From the NCBI RefSeq assembly GCF_035762905.1, contig NZ_DASUCC010000149.1, forward strand, positions 59,093 to 123,092: a stretch of 64,000 bases of DNA, in the 5' to 3' direction. Below, piece after piece: positions 35,797-43,422 of this stretch (position 1 is its first letter; each line of letters begins with the position of its first letter). The notes under the pieces were generated by a model. It made no database searches and had not been told where the DNA came from. It was given only the letters and a program-made list of their open reading frames with translations. Source of the stretch: DASYTH01 sp035762905 (GTDB lineage: Bacteria > Actinomycetota > Actinomycetes > Mycobacteriales > Pseudonocardiaceae). A program made the position numbers and the translations under genes.

Positions 35797-36893
35797 GCGG
35801 TGGTCACCACCCGCGTGCCCGCTTCCAGGTCCGCGCCGGTCACCTCGACCATGCCGTCGGCGAACAGCCCGGTCTGCACGGCCACCAGCCGCCGGGCGTC
35901 GCCCTCGACGATCTCCACGCCGTACCCGCCCTCGGACAGCGCCAGTAGCGCGCCGACCGGTACGGCGAGCACGCCCTCGCGGCTGCCGGTGGTCAGCCGG
36001 ACGTCCACCGAGCCGGCGTCGGACCCGCCGAGCGCGGCCGGGTCGTCCGGGATGATCGTCGCGGTGAAGGTCTGCTCCTGCTCCTCCCCCGGGCGCCCGG
36101 TCCCCTCGCCGCTGTCCGCGGTCGGCGCCAGCGCGGTGACCGTGCCGGGGACGGACGTGCCGGCCATGGTCAGCGTGACCTTGGTGCCGGGCTTGGCCAG
36201 GTCCTTGTACGCCGGGTCCACCTCGACGGTCACCGCCCGCCCGGTGCCGGTCCAGGTCAGCACCGACCCGGTGCCGGGCGCGCCCAGCTCGGCGGTCACC
36301 GTGCTGACCCGCAGCGGGCCGGGCGCCACCACGACGTCGGCCGGGCCGAGCGTGCCGGTCTGGTCCAGCCCGAGCGACTTCTGCCACTTCTTGATCGCGG
36401 TCGCGGTGGCCGCGGTGAACGTCGAGTTCGGCGTGCCGAACCCGGTGAAGCCGAGGGCCTTGAGGTTCTCCTCGACCACGGCCACGTCCGGCCCGGCGTC
36501 CGCGCCCGTCGCAAGGTCGCGGTAGAGCGGCACGGCGCCGAGGAACAGCGGCACCGGCCGGGCGTCCACCTGGTACACGCTGGCGCCGCGGTCCAGCACG
36601 GCACCGGCGGCCGGCAGCGCGGTGATCGTGCCCGGCCGGCGGCCGGTGAGCGTGTGCTCCTCGCCGTAGCCCAGCTTGCCGGTCTCGGTCCGCCGCTCGG
36701 CCAGGTCGGTGCGCACCACCTCGGCCGTCTCGACCGCCGCCGGTCCCTGTGCGGCCGCAGCGGTCGGGGTGACCCGCCGGGTCAGCACCACGCCGGTGCC
36801 GACGCCGAGCAGGACCACCAGCACCGCCCCGGCGACCACCCACCGGATCCGCCGTCTGCGGCGCACCGCGCGCGGCCCGTCCACGGCGCTCAC
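35793..36893 (-). CDS. HlyD/MacA-like membrane-fusion protein with peptidoglycan-binding insert
   Basis: A 366-residue adaptor. A basic N-terminus (VRRRRRIRW) and one membrane helix (VVAGAVLVVLLGVGTGVVL) precede a barrel-sandwich region (GKLGYGEEHTLTGRRPGTIT). Residues about 125-180 (VAVVEENLKALGFTGFGTPN, then TFTAATATAIKKWQKSLGL) form a PG_binding_1 domain inserted in the adaptor, as in many actinobacterial homologues. The rest is a beta-barrel and membrane-proximal domain. The GTG overlaps the lipoprotein stop codon. It likely spans the wall zone, linking the MacB pump to peptidoglycan. Confidence 0.85.
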   Translation of the reverse strand: MSAVDGPRAVRRRRRIRWVVAGAVLVVLLGVGTGVVLTRRVTPTAAAAQGPAAVETAEVVRTDLAERRTETGKLGYGEEHTLTGRRPGTITALPAAGAVLDRGASVYQVDARPVPLFLGAVPLYRDLATGADAGPDVAVVEENLKALGFTGFGTPNSTFTAATATAIKKWQKSLGLDQTGTLGPADVVVAPGPLRVSTVTAELGAPGTGSVLTWTGTGRAVTVEVDPAYKDLAKPGTKVTLTMAGTSVPGTVTALAPTADSGEGTGRPGEEQEQTFTATIIPDDPAALGGSDAGSVDVRLTTGSREGVLAVPVGALLALSEGGYGVEIVEGDARRLVAVQTGLFADGMVEVTGADLEAGTRVVTTA

Positions 36894-37429
36894 CGGCCAC
36901 CGTCCTGGACCTTGATGCGGACCGGGCCCTCCGGTCCGCCGCACGCCTTCATCGCGGCGTCGACCTTGGCCTTGTCCTCGCCGGTGATCTCGATGCCCGG
37001 GTCGTTCGGATCCGGGTCGGGCACGTCGAGCCCCTGCTCGCGGAGGCACTTGGCGGTCTCGCGCAGCTTGTCCAGCTGCGCGGCGTCCAGCTTGGGCGGC
37101 TGGCCGCCGTTGGGCAGCAGCGGCCGGCACTTCTCCTCGGCCGCCTTCATCTTCGCGTCGTCCTTGGCGTCGACCTTCATCGAGATCCCGCCGCCGTTCG
37201 GACCGGACTGGGGATCCTGCACATCGATCCCCTGCTCCCGCATGCAGGCGGCGAACTCCCGCATCTTGTCCTCGTCGGTCTTGCCGTCATCGGCGGACTG
37301 CTGATCGCTCGGGGTCGCCGAGCCGGACAGCGACGCCACCTCGTTACCACCGTCCCCGCCCGAGGCGCAGGCTCCGACCAACGCCCAGGTCGCCGCCGCC
37401 AGTACGAGTAACCGCCATCGCACACCCAT
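36890..37429 (-). CDS. Lipoprotein with duplicated Cys-containing motif
   Basis: A 179-residue predicted lipoprotein; the lipobox is in WALVGACASGG (about 16-26). It contains an internal duplication: FAACMREQGIDVQDPQ (about 63-78) and TAKCLREQGLDVPDPDPNDP (about 125-144), each followed by a Lys/Ala helix ending in a second Cys (EEKCRPLLP, MKACGG). The four cysteines could form two disulfides. No family function is known. It is the first gene of the adaptor-ATPase-permease operon, so a substrate-capture or accessory role in that exporter is likely. Confidence 0.75.
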   Translation of the reverse strand: MGVRWRLLVLAAATWALVGACASGGDGGNEVASLSGSATPSDQQSADDGKTDEDKMREFAACMREQGIDVQDPQSGPNGGGISMKVDAKDDAKMKAAEEKCRPLLPNGGQPPKLDAAQLDKLRETAKCLREQGLDVPDPDPNDPGIEITGEDKAKVDAAMKACGGPEGPVRIKVQDGGR

Positions 37430-37503
37430 GGTCCGATCCCTTCTTCGAGCCCCGTATGAACCTGTGTGCCGACGGTTCTACGCAGCGCGTGATTCGGGCC
37501 CGC

Positions 37504-37530
37504 TAAGCGAATGTCCTTATCTCGCGCTTA
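37504..37530. promoter_or_regulatory. Inverted repeat in the divergent region of exporter and two-component genes
   Basis: TAAGCG (37504-37509) and CGCTTA (37525-37530) form an inverted repeat with a 15-base gap in the 126-bp region between the lipoprotein operon and the response regulator. CACACT at 37544-37549 may be the -10 box of a leaderless regulator transcript. It is a candidate binding site for the adjacent OmpR-type protein; this is inference. Confidence 0.3.
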
Positions 37531-37555
37531 CCCCCGGTTGCTCCACACTGGCCCG

Positions 37556-38215
37556 GTGCGGGTTCTTGTCGTGGAGGACGAGCGGCTCCTGGCGGACACC
37601 GTGGCCGAGGGGCTGCGGCGGCTGGCCATGGCCGTGGACGTCTGCTACGACGGCACCGCGGCGCTGGAGCGGATCGGGGTGCACGGCTACGACGTGGTCG
37701 TGCTGGACCGGGATCTGCCCGGCACCCACGGTGACCAGGTGTGCGCGGCGGTGATCGCGTCCGGCGGCGAGATCAAGGTGCTGATGCTCACCGCGGCCGG
37801 CGATGTGACCGACCGGGTGGCCGGCCTGTCGCTCGGCGCCGACGACTACCTGACCAAGCCGTTCGCGTTCGCCGAGTTGGTGGCCCGGATCCAGGCGCTC
37901 GGCCGGCGGGCCCGCCCGGCGCTGCCGCCGGTGCTGAACCGGGCCGGCGTGCTGCTCGACCTGCCCCGGCACCAGGTTTCCCGGGACGGCCGGCACATTT
38001 CGTTGTCCCCCAAGGAGTTCGCCGTGCTGGAGGTGCTGATGCGGGCCGAGGGCGCGATCGTGAGCGCGGAGGAGCTGCTGGAGAAGGCGTGGGACGAGCA
38101 CGCCGACCCGTTCACCAACGCGGTCCGGGTGGCGGTGATGACGTTGCGCCGCAAGCTCGGCGAGCCACCGGTGATCGAGACCGTGCCGGGCGCCGGATAC
38201 CGGATCGGATCATGA
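37556..38215 (+). CDS. OmpR-family response regulator
   Basis: A 219-residue regulator. The receiver domain starts VRVLVVEDERLLAD, with the phosphoacceptor Asp in YDVVVLDRDLPG (about 50) and the conserved Lys in DDYLTKPFAFAELVARI. The C-terminal winged helix (about 125-217) contains SLSPKEFAVLEVLMRAEGAI and RVAVMTLRRKLGEPPVIETV. GTG 37556 is preferred over an upstream in-frame ATG because it matches the family start and has a -10-like box before it. Its TGA overlaps the ATG of the repeat element. Divergent from the exporter operon, which it probably controls. Confidence 0.92.
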   Translation: MRVLVVEDERLLADTVAEGLRRLAMAVDVCYDGTAALERIGVHGYDVVVLDRDLPGTHGDQVCAAVIASGGEIKVLMLTAAGDVTDRVAGLSLGADDYLTKPFAFAELVARIQALGRRARPALPPVLNRAGVLLDLPRHQVSRDGRHISLSPKEFAVLEVLMRAEGAIVSAEELLEKAWDEHADPFTNAVRVAVMTLRRKLGEPPVIETVPGAGYRIGS

Positions 38216-38310
38216 GCGAGCTTGCGAGCGAATCATCGAGCACTGCCCGGCCGCCGAGCTTGCGAGGCGGCCGGGTCGGCCAGCACCGAGCTTGCGAGGT
38301 GGTGGCGTGA
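38212..38310 (+). repeat. Intercistronic CGAGCTTGCGAG element, copy 3 (inside the two-component operon)
   Basis: Three exact CGAGCTTGCGAG units stand at 38217-38228, 38255-38266 and 38287-38298. The middle unit is the loop of a perfect 9-bp stem, CCCGGCCGC (38246-38254) / GCGGCCGGG (38267-38275). The ATG at 38212 overlaps the regulator stop codon (ATGA) and opens a 32-residue micro-ORF (MSELASESSS...) whose TGA (38308-38310) overlaps the kinase GTG at 38307. The third unit's GCGAGG is the kinase Shine-Dalgarno. Confidence 0.88.
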
Positions 38311-39485
38311 AGTTTTCGGTACGCACCCGGTGGGCGGTGATGTTCAGCGGGTTGTTCCTGCTCGCCGGGCTGGCCCTGTTGATGATCAACTACGTGGTCG
38401 TGAACGAGACGCTGCCGGACGGAGCCGGAGTCGCGCGCTCGATCGTCGAGGGCGTGCCGCCCGATCCCAGGGTGAACCCGCCGCCGAAGATGGACTCGGT
38501 CATCGTCTCGACGGTGGCCCAGACCTACCGCGCCTCCACGATGCGCCAGCTGGTGCTGGCCTCGGGGATCGCGCTGATCGGGGCCGCGGCCATCGCGGCG
38601 CTGCTCGGCTGGCTGACCGCGCGGCACGCGCTGCGGCCGCTGCACACGATCACCGCGACCGCCCGCCGGCTGGAGGCGGAGAGCCTGGACCGGCGGATCA
38701 ACCTGGAGGGCCCGGACGACGAGCTCAAGGAGCTGGCCGACACGTTCGACCGGATGCTGGACCGGCTGGCCGCCTCGTTCGACGGCCAGAAACGGTTCGT
38801 GGCCAACGCCTCGCACGAGCTGCGCACCCCGCTCGCGGTGCAGCGCACGCTGATCGAGGTGGCCATGGCCGACCCGACGGCCAGCCCCGAACTGCTCCGG
38901 CTCGGCCAGCACCTGCTGCACACCAACGAGCGCAGCGAGCGGTTGATCGAGGGGCTGCTGGTGCTGGCCCGCAGCGATCAGGGCCTGGTCAGCCGGCTGC
39001 CGGTGCGGCTGGACGAGGTGACCGACACGGTGCTGCGCTCGGCCGGCGGCATGGCCGCGGAACAGGGGGTGGCGGTGGCCAGCCGGCTCGAGCCGCGCAC
39101 CGTGGTCGGGGACCACGTGCTGCTCGAGCGGCTGGTCACCAACCTGGTGCACAACGCGCTGCACTACAACGAGCCCGGCGGTTCGGTGGTGGTGGAGGTG
39201 ACCGCGGAGCCGGCGCTGACCGTGACCAACACCGGGCCGGTGGTGTCCGCCGACGCGCTGCCCGGGTTGTTCGAGCCGTTCCGCAGGCTGGACCGCACCC
39301 GGGCCGCCGGCCGGGACGGCGCCGGGCTCGGCCTGTCCATCGTGCGGTCGATCGTCAAGGCGCACAACGGAGTCGTCTACGCCGAGCCGAACCTGGGCGG
39401 CGGGTTGCGGATCACAGTCCACCTGCCGGGAATCAACCGGGTGCCGAGCTTTGACCAAGCCCCGGCTGAGACACTGAGGGTATGA
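38307..39485 (+). CDS. Sensor histidine kinase
   Basis: A 392-residue membrane sensor. Helix 1 (VMFSGLFLLAGLALLMINYV) and helix 2 (LVLASGIALIGAAAIAALLG) flank an extracytoplasmic sensor of only about 55 residues. Next come a HAMP domain (TARHALRPLHTITATARRLE), the H-box FVANASHELRTPLAVQRTL (about 165), the N-box LVTNLVHNALHYNEPGGS and the G-box DGAGLGLSIVRSIV. The GTG start and its ribosome binding site come from the repeat element. It is paired with the upstream OmpR-type regulator; the signal is unknown. The stop overlaps serC (ATGA). Confidence 0.93.
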   Translation: MKFSVRTRWAVMFSGLFLLAGLALLMINYVVVNETLPDGAGVARSIVEGVPPDPRVNPPPKMDSVIVSTVAQTYRASTMRQLVLASGIALIGAAAIAALLGWLTARHALRPLHTITATARRLEAESLDRRINLEGPDDELKELADTFDRMLDRLAASFDGQKRFVANASHELRTPLAVQRTLIEVAMADPTASPELLRLGQHLLHTNERSERLIEGLLVLARSDQGLVSRLPVRLDEVTDTVLRSAGGMAAEQGVAVASRLEPRTVVGDHVLLERLVTNLVHNALHYNEPGGSVVVEVTAEPALTVTNTGPVVSADALPGLFEPFRRLDRTRAAGRDGAGLGLSIVRSIVKAHNGVVYAEPNLGGGLRITVHLPGINRVPSFDQAPAETLRV

Positions 39486-40624
39486 CACAGTCCGTAACCG
39501 GCACCGACCTGAGCACCCTGCGGATTCCGGACGGCATTAAGCCGTCCGACGGGCGGTTCGGGTCCGGCCCGTCCAAGGTTCGCCCCGAGCACCTGGCCCG
39601 GTTGGCGTCCGACGGTGCCGCGCTGCTGGGCACCTCGCACCGGCAGAAGCCGGTGAAGTCCCTGGTCGGACGGGTGCGGGCCGGGCTGCGCGAGCTGTTC
39701 GGGCTGCCCGACGGCTACGAGGTGGTGCTGGGCAACGGCGGCTCGACCGCGTTCTGGGACGTGGCCGCGTTCGGGCTGGTGCGGAACCGCTCGCAGCACT
39801 TCAGTTACGGCGAGTTCTCGGCGAAGTTCGCCAAGGCGACGGCCGGGGCGCCGTTCCTGGCCGACCCGGTGGTGGTCACGGCCGCGCCGGGCACCGCGCC
39901 GGAGATCAGCTACGCCGCGGGCACCGACCTGGTGGCCTGGGCGCACAACGAGACCTCGACCGGCGTCGCGGTGCCGGTGCGCCGGCCGGCCGGATCCGAG
40001 GGCGCGCTGGTCGCGATCGACGCCACGTCCGGGGCCGGCGGGCTGCCGGTGGCGGCCGGGGACTTCGACGTCTACTACTTCGCGCCGCAGAAGTCGTTCG
40101 CCGCCGACGGCGGGCTGTGGATCGCGCTGATGAGCCCGGCCGCGCTGGACCGGGTGGCCGAGATCGGCGCGAGCGACCGGTGGGTGCCGGAGTTCCTGTC
40201 GCTGCCAACGGCGCTGGACAACTCGGTCAAGGACCAGACCTACAACACCCCGGCGATCGCCACGCTGTTCCTGCTTGCCGAGACGATCGACTGGATGCTC
40301 GCGAACGGCGGCCTGGACTGGACGGTGTCGCGCACCGCGGACTCGTCCGGGCGGCTGTACTCCTGGGCCGAGCGGACCGCATACACCACGCCGTTCGTCG
40401 CCGACCCCGCACACCGCTCGCAGGTGGTCGGCACGATCGACTTCGCCGAATCGGTGGACGCCGCCGCGCTGGCGAAGGCGTTGCGCGCCAACGGGATCGT
40501 CGATGTCGAGCCGTACCGCAAGCTGGGCCGCAACCAGCTGCGGGTGGCCATGTTCCCGGCCGTGGAGCCGGACGACGTGACCGCGCTGACCCAGTGCGTG
40601 GACTGGCTGGTGGAGCGGCTGTAA
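39482..40624 (+). CDS. serC: Phosphoserine aminotransferase
   Basis: A 380-residue PLP enzyme of serine biosynthesis, mycobacterial-type SerC. RFGSGPSKVRPEHLARLA opens the fold, LGNGGSTAFWDVAAFGLV is the cofactor phosphate region, and YFAPQKSFAADGGLW holds the PLP lysine. The C-terminal KLGRNQLRVAMFPAVEPDDV holds the substrate-binding Arg. It starts at ATG 39482, overlapping the kinase stop codon, an odd coupling of a housekeeping gene to a two-component operon; an internal promoter is likely. Confidence 0.95.
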   Translation: MTQSVTGTDLSTLRIPDGIKPSDGRFGSGPSKVRPEHLARLASDGAALLGTSHRQKPVKSLVGRVRAGLRELFGLPDGYEVVLGNGGSTAFWDVAAFGLVRNRSQHFSYGEFSAKFAKATAGAPFLADPVVVTAAPGTAPEISYAAGTDLVAWAHNETSTGVAVPVRRPAGSEGALVAIDATSGAGGLPVAAGDFDVYYFAPQKSFAADGGLWIALMSPAALDRVAEIGASDRWVPEFLSLPTALDNSVKDQTYNTPAIATLFLLAETIDWMLANGGLDWTVSRTADSSGRLYSWAERTAYTTPFVADPAHRSQVVGTIDFAESVDAAALAKALRANGIVDVEPYRKLGRNQLRVAMFPAVEPDDVTALTQCVDWLVERL

Positions 40625-40631
40625 TACCCGG

Positions 40632-41492
40632 GTGGACCCGCTGACCCACCTCAACGCCGGCAAGATCAGGGATCTGTACGCCTACGGTGCCGACCTCCTG
40701 CTGGTCGCCTCGGACCGGATCTCGGTGTACGACGTCGTGCTGCCGACCGCCATCCCGGACAAGGGCGCGCTGTTGACCCGCCTGTCGGTCTGGTGGTTCG
40801 AGCGGTCCGCGGACATCGCGCCCAACCACCTGATCTCGGCGACCGACGTGCCCGCCGAGTTCGCCGGCCGGGCGATGCGGTGCCGGCGGCTGACGATGCT
40901 TCCGGTGGAATGCATCGCCCGCGGCTATCTCGCCGGCCTCGGTCTGCGCGAGTACCAGGAAACCGGGAGCGTGTCCGGAATCCCGCTGCCGCCCGGACTT
41001 CAGGAGGGCAGCGAACTTCCGGAGCCGATCTTCACGCCGACCACCAAGGCGACCGGTGGCGGGCACGACGAGTTCATCACGTTCGACGATGTGGTCCATT
41101 TGGTGGGCAAGGAAACCGCCGGCCGGCTGCGCGAGCTCACCCTCGCGCTCTACCGGCGGGGCGCGGAGCACGCACGGGAAAAGGGAATCATCGTCGCCGA
41201 CACCAAGTTCGAGTTCGGCGTCGACGGGAACGGCGAACTGGTCCTCGGCGACGAACTGCTCACCTCCGACTCGTCGCGATTCTGGCCGGCGAGCGAATGG
41301 CGGCCGGGTGGTCCACAACGGTCCTACGACAAGCAGTTCGTGCGGGACTGGGCGGCCGGGACGGGCTGGAACAAGGAGCCGCCCGGGCCGGATGTTCCGG
41401 ATCACATCGTGGCGGCGACCCGCGCGCGGTATGTGGAAGCTTACGAGTTGATCACCGGAATGACCTGGTCGGCGCCCGGCGCGCCTAGCTGA
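40632..41492 (+). CDS. purC: Phosphoribosylaminoimidazole-succinocarboxamide synthase
   Basis: A 286-residue SAICAR synthetase of purine biosynthesis. NAGKIRDLYAYGADLLLVAS (ATP-grasp start), ECIARGYLAGLGLREYQETG and GIIVADTKFEFGVDGNGELV (signature 2) with DELLTSDSSRFWP are diagnostic. The start is GTG 40632, 7 bases after the serC stop codon, so the two genes are co-transcribed. Confidence 0.95.
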   Translation: MDPLTHLNAGKIRDLYAYGADLLLVASDRISVYDVVLPTAIPDKGALLTRLSVWWFERSADIAPNHLISATDVPAEFAGRAMRCRRLTMLPVECIARGYLAGLGLREYQETGSVSGIPLPPGLQEGSELPEPIFTPTTKATGGGHDEFITFDDVVHLVGKETAGRLRELTLALYRRGAEHAREKGIIVADTKFEFGVDGNGELVLGDELLTSDSSRFWPASEWRPGGPQRSYDKQFVRDWAAGTGWNKEPPGPDVPDHIVAATRARYVEAYELITGMTWSAPGAPS

Positions 41493-41565
41493 TGATCACG
41501 ATCGGGCCGACTAACGTGGCAGGGTGACGAGGTGAAGTCTGTTCATGGCCAAGAGGAGGCCTGAG

Positions 41566-42681
41566 ATGCGCCCGCTGCGGATCATCGGGCTCGAGGATGA
41601 CGGCCGGACCGTCATCGTCGAGGACCCGGCCCGCGGTGAGCGTTTCCAACTTCCCGCGGATGAGCGGCTGCGGGCAGCAGCCCGGGGAGACATCACCCGA
41701 CTCGGCCAGATCGCCATCGAGCTGGAGAGCCAGATGCGTCCTCGAGAGATCCAGACCCGCATCCGCGCGGGAGAGTCCGTCGAGCAGGTGGCCGCGGTGG
41801 CCGGATTGCCCGAGCACAAGGTCGAGCGGTTCGCCTACCCGGTGCTGCTCGAGCGGTCCCGCACCGCGGACCTGGCTCAGCGGGCGCACCCGGTCCGCGA
41901 GGACGGGCCGGACGTGCAGACCCTCGGCGAGGTGGTGGCGCATGCGTTCGGCTCCCGGGGACAGGACTACTCGGTGGCCACCTGGGACTCCTGGCGCGGC
42001 GAGGACGGCAAGTGGGTGGTGCAGCTGTCCTGGACCGCCGGGCGCTCGTTCAACCGGGCGCACTGGGCGTTTCACCCCGGCGCGCACGGCGGCACCGTCA
42101 CCCCGCTGGACGACCAGGCGATCGACCTGATCGACCCGAGCTCCAACCGCCCGCTACGCACGGTCCGCCCGGTGACCCGGCTGGCCCAGCAGGCGCTGGA
42201 GGCGGCGGCGCAGACCCAGCAGGCCGAGCCGCGCACCGAGCGGCAGGCGGTGGGCGGCGGCGAGCCGCCCCGCCGGCACACCCCGGCCGAACCGGACCCG
42301 GAGCAGCGCACCGACCAGGACTACGTCCAGGACTTCGAGCTCACCCCCGAGCCGGTGACTCCCCCGGTCCAAGCACCGCCGGTCCAAGCACCGCCGGTCC
42401 AGACACCCGCTGTCCAGGCACCGCCGCCACCCCCGGTCAAGCCGCAGCCGCAGCCCGAACCCGCGGCCACCGTCCCGCCGCCGGCCGCCGCCGCGCGGCC
42501 GGCACCACGCGCGGAGCCGCAACCGGCCAAGCAGCCCGAACCGGAGCCGGCCCCGGCCGCCGAGCCCGCGCCGGCCGCCCCGGCGCCCGCCGCGGCCCGG
42601 CGGAGCAAGAGCAAGAAGGGTCGCCCGATGGTGCCGTCCTGGGAGGACGTCCTGCTCGGCACCCGGTCCAACCGGGGCTGA
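41566..42681 (+). CDS. sepH: Cell division protein SepH
   Basis: A 371-residue FtsZ-activating division protein of Actinobacteria. The conserved N-terminal DUF3071 domain (about 1-170) contains MRPLRIIGLEDDGRTVIVED, a helix-turn-helix-like part (RARIRAGES-type helix, EQVAAVAGLPEHKVERFAYP) and SWRGEDGKWVVQLSW. Then comes a long Pro/Ala/Gln/Glu-rich disordered linker. The conserved C-terminal tip is KKGRPMVPSWEDVLLGT, which binds FtsZ. ATG 41566 is chosen because GAGGAGG lies 6 bases upstream; an ATG 21 bases earlier lacks one. Confidence 0.93.
   Translation: MRPLRIIGLEDDGRTVIVEDPARGERFQLPADERLRAAARGDITRLGQIAIELESQMRPREIQTRIRAGESVEQVAAVAGLPEHKVERFAYPVLLERSRTADLAQRAHPVREDGPDVQTLGEVVAHAFGSRGQDYSVATWDSWRGEDGKWVVQLSWTAGRSFNRAHWAFHPGAHGGTVTPLDDQAIDLIDPSSNRPLRTVRPVTRLAQQALEAAAQTQQAEPRTERQAVGGGEPPRRHTPAEPDPEQRTDQDYVQDFELTPEPVTPPVQAPPVQAPPVQTPAVQAPPPPPVKPQPQPEPAATVPPPAAAARPAPRAEPQPAKQPEPEPAPAAEPAPAAPAPAAARRSKSKKGRPMVPSWEDVLLGTRSNRG
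42364..42423 (+). repeat. 15-bp tandem repeat (four units) in the sepH linker
   Basis: CCGGTCCAAGCACCG occurs twice exactly (42364-42378, 42379-42393), followed by two diverged units to 42423. In protein it gives repeats of P-P-V-Q-A/T. This is a length-variable disordered stretch of SepH. Confidence 0.8.
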
Positions 42682-42687
42682 CCCGCG

Positions 42688-42930
42688 CTACCCGGTCAGC
42701 GTCGGCACCTGGTCGAGCAGGTGCAGGTCCCAGCCCTCCCGCTCGCACCAGTCCTCGGCCTCCTGCCGGGTCAGGCTGGTGCGTCCGGTCGGTCGCGCGC
42801 CGGCCAGCCTGGTCCAACCGTCCGGTGCCAGCAGGTAGAGCTGGCCGTCGCGCAGGGCCAGCAGCCGGCCCTCGGGGAACGCCATGGTCGGCTCGGTGCG
42901 CAGGAACCGCACCGGCTCCGCTCGGGTCAT
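42688..42930 (-). CDS. Small protein of unknown function
   Basis: An 80-residue soluble protein starting MTRAEPVRFLRTEPTMAFPE. It has a short beta-rich segment (EGRLLALRDGQLYLLAPDGW) and a C-terminal EAEDWCEREGWDLHLLD. No domain is recognised. Codon use is like that of its neighbours. It converges on sepH with 6 bases between stop codons and is divergent from the next small gene. It could be a coding false positive, but the frame, composition and start are consistent. Confidence 0.5.
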   Translation of the reverse strand: MTRAEPVRFLRTEPTMAFPEGRLLALRDGQLYLLAPDGWTRLAGARPTGRTSLTRQEAEDWCEREGWDLHLLDQVPTLTG

Positions 42931-43073
42931 GACCGCACCGTAAACCGATCGGGTACGACCTCGCCCCTCGACGGGTGAAAACCCGTTCCACCCGGGCAAA
43001 CTCGCCGTTCACCGCTCGGGGCTCCGCCAGGATGCCGACGTCCACCGGCCCCGACCCGAGGGATCCCCGAACG

Positions 43074-43337
43074 ATGCGCCTCAACGGCGGTACCCGCCCG
43101 CTGACGCTCGCGGCCGTCGCCGCGCTCACCGCCGCCGCCCTGGCCTGGCCGGCCACCGGGCCGCCATCCGCGGTCCACGTCCGGCCCGCGCTCTCGGGCC
43201 CCGAGATCGCGTTCCAGCAGACCGTGACCGGGCCGCCCAACATGGTGGCGATGCTGACCGTCGGGATCGGCGTCGTCAGCCTCGGAATCGGCCTAATCCT
43301 CCTCGGACGCCGCAGGCGGCGGCACGCGCGCCGCTGA
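43074..43337 (+). CDS. Small exported or membrane protein of unknown function
   Basis: An 87-residue protein. MRLNGGTRPLTLAAVAALTA is a signal-peptide-like start, followed by a 30-residue extracytoplasmic part. One membrane helix (MVAMLTVGIGVVSLGIGLIL) and an Arg/His tail (GRRRRRHARR) close it. The layout, with a positively charged end behind the last helix, resembles cell-wall-anchored proteins but there is no LPxTG motif. GAGGGA lies about 10 bases before ATG 43074. Confidence 0.5.
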   Translation: MRLNGGTRPLTLAAVAALTAAALAWPATGPPSAVHVRPALSGPEIAFQQTVTGPPNMVAMLTVGIGVVSLGIGLILLGRRRRRHARR

Positions 43338-43422
43338 ACCGTCCCGTGCCGCCCGTAAAGCGGATGCCGGCGATGGTGACGATCCGTTACCGTCGTTGGT
43401 CGGGCGGCGAGGGGACGAACCG

